A stretch of 64,000 nt of DNA from Colletes latitarsis (taxonomy: Eukaryota; Arthropoda; Insecta; Hymenoptera; Colletidae), in assembly GCF_051014445.1 (NCBI RefSeq), contig NW_027488370.1:5766001-5830000 (forward strand), written 5' to 3'. A program made the position numbers and the translations under genes. The notes beneath the pieces are model-generated. The model was not told where the DNA came from. It made no database searches and worked only from the letters and a program-made list of their open reading frames with translations. This document shows, in pieces, positions 47,180-58,799 of this stretch (position 1 is the stretch's first letter; each line of letters opens with the position of its first letter).

Positions 47180-50029
47180 CTGAAACAGTCAATTAAACCT
47201 GGTTTCGATCAATATTTTAGAGGATAACGCAAGTTAGGTCTGGGATAGGTCTAGGATTTGCCCTCATCAGGCTCTTACTTTCCAATATTTCTCATACTTC
47301 ATGGCTAGATCCTGGGCTATTTCTGGATTGGATCACGTAGTAAAGTGGTACCACACTGAAACATTCAATTAAACCTGGTCTGGATAAATATTTTAGAGGA
47401 TAACGCATCTTAGGTCTGGGTTAGGTCTAAGATTTGCCCTCATCAGGCTCACAGTTTCGCGTTTTTCACATACTTGTTGAACAGATCCTGGGTTTTTTCT
47501 GGTTTGGATCACGAAGTAGTGTGGTACCACACTGAAACAGTCCATTAAACCAGGTTTCGCTCAATATTTTAGAGGATGACGCATGTTAGGTCTAGGTTAG
47601 GTCTGGTTTTGCTCTCATCAGGCTCATTCTTTCGCATATTTCTCATACTTGATGGCTAGATCCTGGGCTTTTTCTGGATTGCATCGCGTAGTAATGTTGT
47701 ACCACACTGAAACAGTCAATGAAACCTGGTTTCCATCAATATTTTAGAGGACAACGCATGTTTGGTCTAGGTTAGCCCTGGGAATTACACTCATCAGACT
47801 CATACTTTCGCATTCTTCACATACTTGTTGAACTGATCCTGGGTTTTTTCTAGTTTGGATCACGAAGTATTGTGGTACCACACTGAAACAGTCAATGAAA
47901 CCTGGTTTCCATCAATATTTTAGAGGACAACGCGTGTTAGGTCTAGGTTAGGCCTGGGATTTTCACTCATCAGACTCATACTTTCGCATTCTTCACATAC
48001 TTGTTGAACGGATCCTGGGTTTTTTCTGGTTTGGATCACGTAGTAATGTGGTTCCACACTGAAACAGTCAATGAAACCTGGTGTCCATCAATATTTTAGA
48101 GGACAACGCAAGTTAGGTCTAGGTATGGCCCGAGATTTTCACTGATTGGACTCATACTTTCGCATTTTTCACATACTTGTTGAACGGATCCTGGGTTTTT
48201 TCTGGTTTGGATCACGTAGTAATGTGGTACCACACTGAAACAGTTGATTAAACCTGGTTTCGATCAATATTTTAGAGGATAACGAATGTTAGGTCTATGT
48301 TAGCCCTGGGATTCTCACTCATCAGACTCATACTTTCGCACACTTCACATACTCCTTGAACAGATCCTGGGTTATTTTCTGGTTTGGGTCACGTAGTAGT
48401 GTGATACCACACTGAAACAGTCGATTAAACCTGGTTTCGATCAATATTTTAGAGGATAACGCATGTTAGGTCTAGGTCAGCCCTGGGAATAACACTCATC
48501 AGACTCATACTTTCGCATTCTTCACATACTTGTTGAACTGATCCTGGGTTTTTTCTGGTTTGGATCACGTAGTAATGTGGTACCACACTGAAACAGTTGA
48601 TTAAACCTGGTTTCGATCAATATTTTAGAGGATAACGAATGTTAGGTCTATGTTAGCCCTGGGATTCTCACTCATCAGACTCATACTTTCGCACACTTCA
48701 CATACTCCTTGAACAGATCCTGGGTCATTTTCTGGTTTGGATCACATAGTAATGTGGTACCACACTGAAACAGTCGATTAAACCAGGTTTCGATCAATAT
48801 TTTAGATGATAACGCATGTTAAGTCTAGGTTAGGTCTGGGATTTTCGCTCATCAGACTCATACTTTCGCATTCTTCACATACTTGTTGAACGGATCCTGG
48901 GTTTTTTCTGGTTTGGATCACGTAGTAATGTGGTACCACAATGAAACAGTCGATTAAACCTGGTTTCGATCAATATTTTTGAGGATAACGCAAGTTAGGT
49001 CTGGGATAGGTCTGGGATTTTCACTCATCAGACTCATACTTTCGCATTATTCACATACTTGTAGAACGGATCCTGGGTTTTTTCTGGTTTGGATCACGTA
49101 GTAATGTGGTACCACACTGAAACAGTCGATTAAACCTGGTTTCGATCAATATTTTAGAGGATAACGCAAGTTAAGTCTGGGATAGGTCTGGGATTTGACC
49201 TCATCAGACTCATACATTCGCATTCTTCACATACTTGTTGAACGGATCCAGGGTTTTTTCTGGTTTGGTTCACGTAGTAATGTGGTACCACACTGAAACA
49301 TTCAATTAAACCTGGTCTTGATAAATATTTTAGAGGATAACGCATGTTAGGTTTGGGTTAGGTCTAGGATTTGCCCTCATCAGGCTCATACTTTCGCATA
49401 TTTCTCATACTTCATGGCTAGATCCTGGTCTGTTTCTGGATTGTATCACGTAGTAATGTGGTACCACGCTGAAACAGTCGATTAAACCTGGTTTCGATAA
49501 ATATTTTAGAGGATAACGCAAGTTAAGTCTGGGATAGGTCTGGGATTTGACCTCATCAGACTCATACTTTCGCATTCTTCACATACTCGTTGAACAGATC
49601 CTGGGTTTTTTCTGGTTTGGATCACGTAGTAATGTGGGACCACACTGAAGCAGTCAAGTAAACCTGGTTTCGATTAATATTTTAGAGAATAATTCATGTT
49701 AGGTCTAGGTTAGGTCTGGGATTTGCTCACATCAGGCTCATTCTTTCGCATATTTCCCATACATGTTGAACAGATACTGGGTTTTTTCTGGTTTGGATCA
49801 CGTAATAATGTGGGACCACACTGAAACAATCAATTAAACCTGATCTTGATAAATATTTTAGAGGATAACGCATGTTAGGTTTGGGTTAGGTCTAGGATTT
49901 GCCCTTATCAGGCTCATACTTTCGCATATTTCTCATACTTCATGGCTAGATCCTGGTCTGTTTCTGGATGGTATCACGTAGTAATGTGGTACCACGCTGA
50001 AACAGTCAATTAAACCTGGTTTCGATCAA
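47180..50029 (+). repeat. First copy of an exact 2817 bp tandem duplication
   Basis: This 16-monomer unit (2817 bp) is followed directly by its repeat at 49997. Every line I compared was identical, including private states such as CTTTCCAATATTTC, GGTCTGGTTTTGCTC (a one-base deletion), GCATCGCGTAGTAATGTTG, GGTATGGCCCGAG, ACTGATTGGACTC, CATACATTCGC, CACGTAATAATG and CTGGATGGTATC. The first differences outside it are at 47179 (A, against G at 49996) and 50030 (T, against C at 52847). An internal two-monomer duplication (TTGATTAAACC plus TCTATGTTAGCCC) is at 48241 and 48593. Confidence 0.9.
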
Positions 50030-52846
50030 TATTTTAGAGGATAACGCAAGTTAGGTCTGGGATAGGTCTAGGATTTGCCCTCATCAGGCTCTTACTTTCC
50101 AATATTTCTCATACTTCATGGCTAGATCCTGGGCTATTTCTGGATTGGATCACGTAGTAAAGTGGTACCACACTGAAACATTCAATTAAACCTGGTCTGG
50201 ATAAATATTTTAGAGGATAACGCATCTTAGGTCTGGGTTAGGTCTAAGATTTGCCCTCATCAGGCTCACAGTTTCGCGTTTTTCACATACTTGTTGAACA
50301 GATCCTGGGTTTTTTCTGGTTTGGATCACGAAGTAGTGTGGTACCACACTGAAACAGTCCATTAAACCAGGTTTCGCTCAATATTTTAGAGGATGACGCA
50401 TGTTAGGTCTAGGTTAGGTCTGGTTTTGCTCTCATCAGGCTCATTCTTTCGCATATTTCTCATACTTGATGGCTAGATCCTGGGCTTTTTCTGGATTGCA
50501 TCGCGTAGTAATGTTGTACCACACTGAAACAGTCAATGAAACCTGGTTTCCATCAATATTTTAGAGGACAACGCATGTTTGGTCTAGGTTAGCCCTGGGA
50601 ATTACACTCATCAGACTCATACTTTCGCATTCTTCACATACTTGTTGAACTGATCCTGGGTTTTTTCTAGTTTGGATCACGAAGTATTGTGGTACCACAC
50701 TGAAACAGTCAATGAAACCTGGTTTCCATCAATATTTTAGAGGACAACGCGTGTTAGGTCTAGGTTAGGCCTGGGATTTTCACTCATCAGACTCATACTT
50801 TCGCATTCTTCACATACTTGTTGAACGGATCCTGGGTTTTTTCTGGTTTGGATCACGTAGTAATGTGGTTCCACACTGAAACAGTCAATGAAACCTGGTG
50901 TCCATCAATATTTTAGAGGACAACGCAAGTTAGGTCTAGGTATGGCCCGAGATTTTCACTGATTGGACTCATACTTTCGCATTTTTCACATACTTGTTGA
51001 ACGGATCCTGGGTTTTTTCTGGTTTGGATCACGTAGTAATGTGGTACCACACTGAAACAGTTGATTAAACCTGGTTTCGATCAATATTTTAGAGGATAAC
51101 GAATGTTAGGTCTATGTTAGCCCTGGGATTCTCACTCATCAGACTCATACTTTCGCACACTTCACATACTCCTTGAACAGATCCTGGGTTATTTTCTGGT
51201 TTGGGTCACGTAGTAGTGTGATACCACACTGAAACAGTCGATTAAACCTGGTTTCGATCAATATTTTAGAGGATAACGCATGTTAGGTCTAGGTCAGCCC
51301 TGGGAATAACACTCATCAGACTCATACTTTCGCATTCTTCACATACTTGTTGAACTGATCCTGGGTTTTTTCTGGTTTGGATCACGTAGTAATGTGGTAC
51401 CACACTGAAACAGTTGATTAAACCTGGTTTCGATCAATATTTTAGAGGATAACGAATGTTAGGTCTATGTTAGCCCTGGGATTCTCACTCATCAGACTCA
51501 TACTTTCGCACACTTCACATACTCCTTGAACAGATCCTGGGTCATTTTCTGGTTTGGATCACATAGTAATGTGGTACCACACTGAAACAGTCGATTAAAC
51601 CAGGTTTCGATCAATATTTTAGATGATAACGCATGTTAAGTCTAGGTTAGGTCTGGGATTTTCGCTCATCAGACTCATACTTTCGCATTCTTCACATACT
51701 TGTTGAACGGATCCTGGGTTTTTTCTGGTTTGGATCACGTAGTAATGTGGTACCACAATGAAACAGTCGATTAAACCTGGTTTCGATCAATATTTTTGAG
51801 GATAACGCAAGTTAGGTCTGGGATAGGTCTGGGATTTTCACTCATCAGACTCATACTTTCGCATTATTCACATACTTGTAGAACGGATCCTGGGTTTTTT
51901 CTGGTTTGGATCACGTAGTAATGTGGTACCACACTGAAACAGTCGATTAAACCTGGTTTCGATCAATATTTTAGAGGATAACGCAAGTTAAGTCTGGGAT
52001 AGGTCTGGGATTTGACCTCATCAGACTCATACATTCGCATTCTTCACATACTTGTTGAACGGATCCAGGGTTTTTTCTGGTTTGGTTCACGTAGTAATGT
52101 GGTACCACACTGAAACATTCAATTAAACCTGGTCTTGATAAATATTTTAGAGGATAACGCATGTTAGGTTTGGGTTAGGTCTAGGATTTGCCCTCATCAG
52201 GCTCATACTTTCGCATATTTCTCATACTTCATGGCTAGATCCTGGTCTGTTTCTGGATTGTATCACGTAGTAATGTGGTACCACGCTGAAACAGTCGATT
52301 AAACCTGGTTTCGATAAATATTTTAGAGGATAACGCAAGTTAAGTCTGGGATAGGTCTGGGATTTGACCTCATCAGACTCATACTTTCGCATTCTTCACA
52401 TACTCGTTGAACAGATCCTGGGTTTTTTCTGGTTTGGATCACGTAGTAATGTGGGACCACACTGAAGCAGTCAAGTAAACCTGGTTTCGATTAATATTTT
52501 AGAGAATAATTCATGTTAGGTCTAGGTTAGGTCTGGGATTTGCTCACATCAGGCTCATTCTTTCGCATATTTCCCATACATGTTGAACAGATACTGGGTT
52601 TTTTCTGGTTTGGATCACGTAATAATGTGGGACCACACTGAAACAATCAATTAAACCTGATCTTGATAAATATTTTAGAGGATAACGCATGTTAGGTTTG
52701 GGTTAGGTCTAGGATTTGCCCTTATCAGGCTCATACTTTCGCATATTTCTCATACTTCATGGCTAGATCCTGGTCTGTTTCTGGATGGTATCACGTAGTA
52801 ATGTGGTACCACGCTGAAACAGTCAATTAAACCTGGTTTCGATCAA
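49997..52846 (+). repeat. Second copy of the exact 2817 bp duplication
   Basis: This is the tandem repeat of 47180-50029, with a matched length of about 2850 bp because the two matches overlap by 33 bp around 49997-50029. I saw no mismatch by eye. Identity this high stands out from the roughly 97-99 % of other duplicated blocks, so the event is either very recent or an assembly artefact. The copy ends at ATCAACATTTTAGAGG, after which the array continues with different monomers. Confidence 0.9.
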
Positions 52847-53899
52847 CATTTTAGAGGATAACGCAAGTTAAGTCTGGGATAGTTCTGGGATTTGACCTCA
52901 TCAGACTCATACTTTCGCATTCTTCACATACTTGTTGAACGGATCCTGGGATTTTTCTGGTTTGGCTCACGTAGTAATGTGGGACCACACTGAACAGTCG
53001 ACTAAACCTGGTTTCGATCAATATTTTAGAGGATAACGCATGTTAGGTCTAGGTTAGGCCTGGGATTTTCCCTCATCAGACTCATACTTTCGCATTCTTC
53101 ACATACTTGTTGAACGGATCCTGGGTTTTTTCTGGTTTGGATCACGTAGTAATGTGGGACCCCACTGAAGCAGTCAAGTAAACCTGGTTTCGATCAATAT
53201 TTTAGAGAATAATTCATGTTAGGTCTAGGTTAGGTCTGGGATTTGCTCACATCAGGCTCATTCTTTCGCATATTTCCCATACATGTTGAACAGATACTGT
53301 GTTTTTTCTGGTTTGGATCACGTAGTAATGTGGGACCACACTGAAACAATCAATTCAACCTGTTCTTGATAAATATTTTAGAGGATAACGCATGTTATGT
53401 CTGGGTTAGGTCTAGGATTTGCCCTCATCAGGCTCATACTTTCGCATATTTCTCATACTTCATGGCTAGATCCTGGGCTGTTTCTGGATTGTAACACGTA
53501 GTAATGTGGTACCACGCTGAAACAGTCAATTAAACCTGGTTTCGATCAATATTTTAGAGGATAACGCAAGTTAGGTCTGGGTTAGGTCTAAGATTTGCCC
53601 TCATCAGGCTCACAGTTTAGCGTTTTTCACATACTTCTTGAACAGATCCTGGGCTTTCTCTGGTTTGGATCACGAAGTAGTGTGGTACCACACTGAAACA
53701 GTCCATTAAACCTGGTTTCGCTCAATATTTTAGAGGATAGCGCATGTTAGGTCTAGGTTAGGTCTGGGATTTGCTCCCATCAGGCTCATTCTTTCGCATA
53801 TTTCTCATACTTGATGGCTAGATCCTGGGCTCTTTCTGGATTGCATCACGTAGTAATGTTGTAGCACACTGAAACAGTCATTGAAACCTGGTTTCCATC
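52847..53899 (+). repeat. Mixed monomers after the exact duplication
   Basis: Six monomers of C, A, H-like (CATACATGTTGAACAG), B, D and A type. The one-base deletion ACTGAACAGTCGAC near 52992 is private. The GTCGACTAAACC and GATTTTCCCTCATCAGAC states recur at about 54937 (offset 1937), and the GGACCCCACTGAAGCAG unit resembles 55100. Confidence 0.62.
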
Positions 53900-55658
53900 A
53901 ATATTTTAGAGGACAACGCATGTTAGGTCTAGGTAAGGCCTGAGATTTTCACTGATCAGACTCATACTTTCGCATTCTTCACATACTTGTTGAACGGATC
54001 CTGGGTTTTTTCTGGTTTTGATCACGTAGTAATGTGGTACCACACTGAAACATTCAATTAAACCTGGTCTTGATAAATATTTTAGAGAATAACGCATGTT
54101 AGGTCTGGGTTAGGTCTAGGATTTGCCCTCATCAGGCTCATACTTTCGCATATTTCTCATACTTCATGGCTAGATCCTGGGCTATTTCTGGATTGGATCA
54201 CGTAGTAATGTGGTACCACACTGAAACAGTCAATTAAACCTGGTTTTGATCAATATTTTAGAGAATAATTTATTGAAGGTCTAGGTTAGGTCAGGGATTT
54301 GCTCCCATCAGGATCACTCTTTCGCATATTTCTCATACTTGATGGCTAGATCTTGGGCTTTTTCTGGATTGCATCGCGTAGTAATGAAGTACAACACTGA
54401 AACAGTCAATTAGACCTGGTTTCGATCAATATTTTAGAGGACAACGCAAGTTAGGTGTAGGTAAGGCCTGAGATTTTCACTGATCAGACTCATACCTTCG
54501 CATTCTTCACATACTTGTTGAACGGATCCTGGGTTTTTTCTGGTTTGGTTCTCGTAGTAATGTGGTACCACACTGAAACATTCAATTAAACCTGGTCTTG
54601 ATAAATATTTTAGAGGATAACGCATGTTAGGTTTGGGTTAGGTCTAGGATTTGCCCTCATCAGGCTCATACTTTCGCATATTTCACATACTTCATGGCTA
54701 GATCCTGGGCTGTTTCTGGATTGTATCACGTAGTAATGTGGTACCACGCTGAAACAGTCGATTAAACCTGGTTTCGATCAATATTTTAGACGATAACGCA
54801 AGTTAGGTCTGGGATAGGTCTGGGATTTGACCTCGTCAGACTCATACTTTCGCACCCTTCACATACTCGTTGAACAGATCCTGGGTTATTTTCTGGTTTG
54901 GATCACGTAGTAATGTGGGACCACACTGAAACAGTCGACTAAACCTGGTTTCGATCAATATTTTAGAGGATAACGCATGTTAGGTCTAGGTTAGGCCTGG
55001 GATTTTCCCTCATCAGACTCATACTTTCGCATTCTTCACATACTTGTTGAACGGATCCTGGGTTTTTTCTGGTTTGGATCACGTAGTAATGTGGGACCAC
55101 ACTGAAGCAGTCAAGTAAACCTGGTTTCGATCAATATTTTAGAGGACAACGCATGTTAGGTCTAGGTAAGGCCTGAGATTTTCACTGATCAGACACATAC
55201 TTTCGCATTCTTCACATACTTGTTGAACGGATCCTGGGTTTTTTCTGGTTTTGATCACGTAGTAATGTGGTACCACACTGAAACATTCAATTAAACCTGG
55301 TCTTGATAAATATTTTAGAGAATAACGCATGTTAGGTCTGGGTTAGGTCTAGGATTTGCCCTCATCAGGCTCATACTTTCGCATATTTCTCATACTTCAT
55401 GGCTAGATCCTGGGCTATTTCTGGATTGGATCACGTAGTAATGTGGTATCACACTGAAACTGTCAATTAAACCTGGTTTTGATCAATATTTTAGAGAATA
55501 ATTCATTGTAGGTCTAGGATAGGTCAGGGATTTGCTCCCATCAGGATCACTCTTTCGCATATTTCTCATACTTGATGGCTAGATCTTGGGCTTTTTCTGG
55601 ATTGCATCACGTAGTAATGAAGTACAACACTGAAACAGTCAATTAAACCTGGTTTCGA
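53900..55658 (+). repeat. Seven-monomer offset repeat, 1233 bp
   Basis: About 53900-54425 recurs at 55133-55658 at an offset of 1233 bp (7 x 176 + 1). Shared states are GACAACGCATG with GGTAAGGCCTGAG, GGTTTTGATCACG, AATTTATTGAAGG or AATTCATTGTAGG, GGATCACTCTTTCGC and TAGATCTTGGGC. A GCACCCTTCACATACTC unit occurs at about 54851 and again at about 55732 (one F-type unit in each). Confidence 0.74.
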
Positions 55659-57253
55659 TCAATATTTTAGAGGATAACGCAAGTTAGGTCTGGGATAGGT
55701 TTGGGATTTGACCTCGTCAGACTCATACTTTCGCACCCTTCACATACTCATTGAACAGATCCTGGGTTATTTTCTGGTTTGGATCACATAGTAATATGGT
55801 ACCACACTGAAACAGTCGATTAAACCAGGTTTCGATCAATATTTTTGAGGATAACGCATGTTAGGTCTAGGTTAGACCTGGGATTTTCACTCCTCAGACT
55901 CATACTTTCGCATTCTTCACATACTTGTTGAACGGACCCTGGGGTTTTTCTGGTTTGGATCACGTAGTAATGTGGGACCACACTGAAACCGTCAATTAAA
56001 TCTGGTTTTGATCAATATTTTAGAGACTAATTTATGTTAGGTCTAGGTTAGGCCTGGGATTTTCACTCATCAGACTCATACTGTCGCATTCTTCACATAC
56101 TTGTTGAACGGATCCTGGGTTTTTTCTGGTTTGGATCATGTAGTAATGTGGGACCACACTGAAACAGTCAATTAAACCTGGTTTCGATCAATATTTTAGA
56201 GAATAATTCATGTTAGGTCTAGGTTAGGTCTGGGATTTGCTTTCATCAGGCTCATTCTTTCGCATATTTCTCATACTTGATGGCTAGATCCTAGTTTTTT
56301 TCGGGTTTGGATCACGTAGTAAAGAAGTACAACACTGAAACAGTCAATTAAACCTGGTTTCGATCAATATTTTAGAGGATAACGCAAGTTAGGTCTGGGA
56401 TAGGTCTAGGATTTGCCCTCATCAGGCTCTTACTTTCGCATATTTCTCATACTTCATGGCTAGATCCTGGGCTGTATCTGGATTGTATCACGTAGTAATG
56501 TGGGACCACACTGAAACAGTCAATTAAATCTGGTTTTGATCAATATTTTAGAGAATAATTCATGTTAGGTCTAGGTTAGGCCTGGGATTTTCACTCATCA
56601 GACTCATACTTTCGCATTCTTCACATACTTGTTGAACGGATCCTGGGTTTTTTCTGGTTTGGATCACGTAGTAATGTGGGACCACACTGAAACAGTCAAT
56701 TAAATCTGGTTTCCATCAGTATTTTAGAGGATAACGCATGTTAGGTCTGGGTTAGGTCTAGGATTTGCCCTCATCAGGCTCATACTTTCGCATATTGCTC
56801 ATACTTCATGGCTAGATCCTGGGCTGTTTCTGGGTTGCATCACGTAGTAATGTGGTACCACGCGGAAACATTCAATTAAACCTGGTTTCGATCAATATCT
56901 TAGAGGACAACGCATGTTAGGTCTGGGATAGGTCTGGGATTTGCCCTCATCAGGCTCATACTTTCGCATATTTCTCATACTTCATGGCTAGATCCTGGGC
57001 TATTTCTGGATTGGATTACGTAGTAAAGTGGTACCACACTGAAACATTCAATGAAACCTGGTCTGGATAAATATTTTAGAGGATAACGCATCTTAGGTCT
57101 GGGTTAGGTCTAAGATTTGCCCTCATCAGGCTCATACTTTCGCGTTTTTCACATACTTGTTGAACAGATCCTGGGTTTTTTCTGGTTTGGATCACGTAGT
57201 TGTGTGGTACCACACTGAAACAGTCCATTATACCTGGTTTGGACCAATATTTT
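55659..57253 (+). repeat. Satellite stretch without a long partner
   Basis: About nine monomers, mainly F, C, A and B. Local marks include AATTAAATCTGG, AGAGACTAATTTATG, CTAGTTTTTTTCGGG (near 56291), GGGCTGTATCTGG and ACCACGCGGAAACATTC. Individual monomers resemble others, but I found no kilobase-scale duplicate of this run. Confidence 0.6.
56495..56670 (+). repeat. Representative class C monomer (176 bp)
   Basis: Class C has TTAGGCCTGGGATTTTCACT, CATCAGACTCATACTTTCGC, ATTCTTCACATACTTGTTG, AACGGATCCTGGG and GGTTTGGATCACGTA. The GGATCC (BamHI) hexamer is typical of C and E units, whereas D, F and G usually read CAGATCC and A and B TAGATCC. The unit is exactly 176 bp between GTAATG starts. C units are frequent in 38-49 kb and 55-57 kb. 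Confidence 0.88.
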
Positions 57254-58654
57254 AGAGGATAACGCATGTTAGGTCTAGGTTAGGTCTGGGATTTTCACTC
57301 ATCAGACTCATACTTTCGCAGTCTTCACATACTTGTTGAACGGATCGTGGGTTTTTTCTGGTTTTGATCACGTAGTAATGAGGTACCTCAATGAAACATT
57401 TAATTAAACCTGGTCTTGATAAAAATTTTACAGAATACTGCATGTTAGGTCTGGGTTAGGTCTAGGATTTGCCCTCATCAGGCTCATACTTTCGCATATT
57501 TCTCATACTTCATGGCTAGATCCTGGGCTATTTCTGGATTGGATCACGTAGTAATGTGGTACCACACTGAAACAGTCAATTAAACCTGGTTTCGATCAAT
57601 ATTTTAGAGAATAATTCATGTTAGGTCTAGGTTAGGTCTGGGATTTGCTCTCATCAGGCTCATTCTTTCGCATATTTTTCATACATGTAGAACAGATCCT
57701 GGGTTTTTTCTGGTTTTGATCACGTAGTAATGAGGTACCACAATGAAACATTCAATTAAACCTGGTCTTGATAAAAATTTTACAGAATAATTCATGTTAG
57801 GTCTAGGTTAGGTCTGGGATTTGCTCTCATCAGCCTCATTCTTTCGCATATTTTTCATACATGTAGAACAGATCCTGGGTTTTTTCTGTTTTGGATCACG
57901 TAGTAATGAAGTACAACACTGAAACAGTCAATTAAACCTGGTTTCCATCAATAGTTTACAGAATAACGCATGTTGGGTCTGGGTTAGGTCTAGGATTTGC
58001 CCTCATTAGGCTCATACTTTCGCATATTTCTCATACTTCATGGCTAGATCCTGGGCTTTTTCTGGATTGCATCACGTAGTAATGAAGTACCACGCTGAAA
58101 CAGTCGATTAAACCTGGTTTCGATCAATATTTTAGAGGATAACGCATGTTAGGTCTGGGATAGGTCCGGGATTTGACCTCGTCAGACTCATACTTTCGCA
58201 TATTGCTCATACTTCATGGCTAGATCCTGGGCTGTTTGTGGATTGCATCACGTAGTAATGTGGTACCACACTGAAACAGTCAATTAAACCTGATTTCGAT
58301 CAATGTTTTACAGGATAACGCAAGTTAGGTCTGGGATAGGTCTAGGATTTGCCCTCATCAGGCTCATACTTTCGCATATTGCTCATACTTCATGGCTAGA
58401 TCCTGGGCTGTTTGTGGATTGCATCACGTAGTAATGTGGTACCACACTGAAACAGTCAATTAAACCTGATTTCGATCAATGTTTTAGAGGATAACGCAAG
58501 TTAGGTCTGGGATAGGTCTAGGATTTTCACTCATCAGACTCATACTTTCGCATTCTTCACATACTTGTTGAACGGATCCTGCGTTTTTTCTGGTTTGGAT
58601 CACGTAGTAATGTGGGACCACACTGAAGCAGTCAATTAAACCTGGTTTCGACCA
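57254..58654 (+). repeat. Shortened copy of the 42.6-44.9 kb module
   Basis: The left part (to about 57664) matches 42640-43050 at offset 14614. The right part (from about 57844) matches 44110-44920 at offset 13734. The offsets differ by 880 bp, exactly five monomers, so this copy lacks five monomers present in the 43-44 kb module or the latter gained them. Shared states include ACAGAATACTGCATG (ACGGAATACTGCATG at 42818), TACATGTAGAACAG, GATAGGTCCGGG and the CAATGTTTTA doublet. Confidence 0.78.
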
Positions 58655-58799
58655 ATATCTTAGAGAATAATTCATGTTAGGTCTAGGTTAGGTCTGGGAT
58701 TTGCTCTCATCAGGCTCATTCTTTCGCATTTTTCTCATACTTGATGGCTATATCCTGGGCTTTTTCTGGATTGCATCACGTAGCAATGAAGTACAACAC

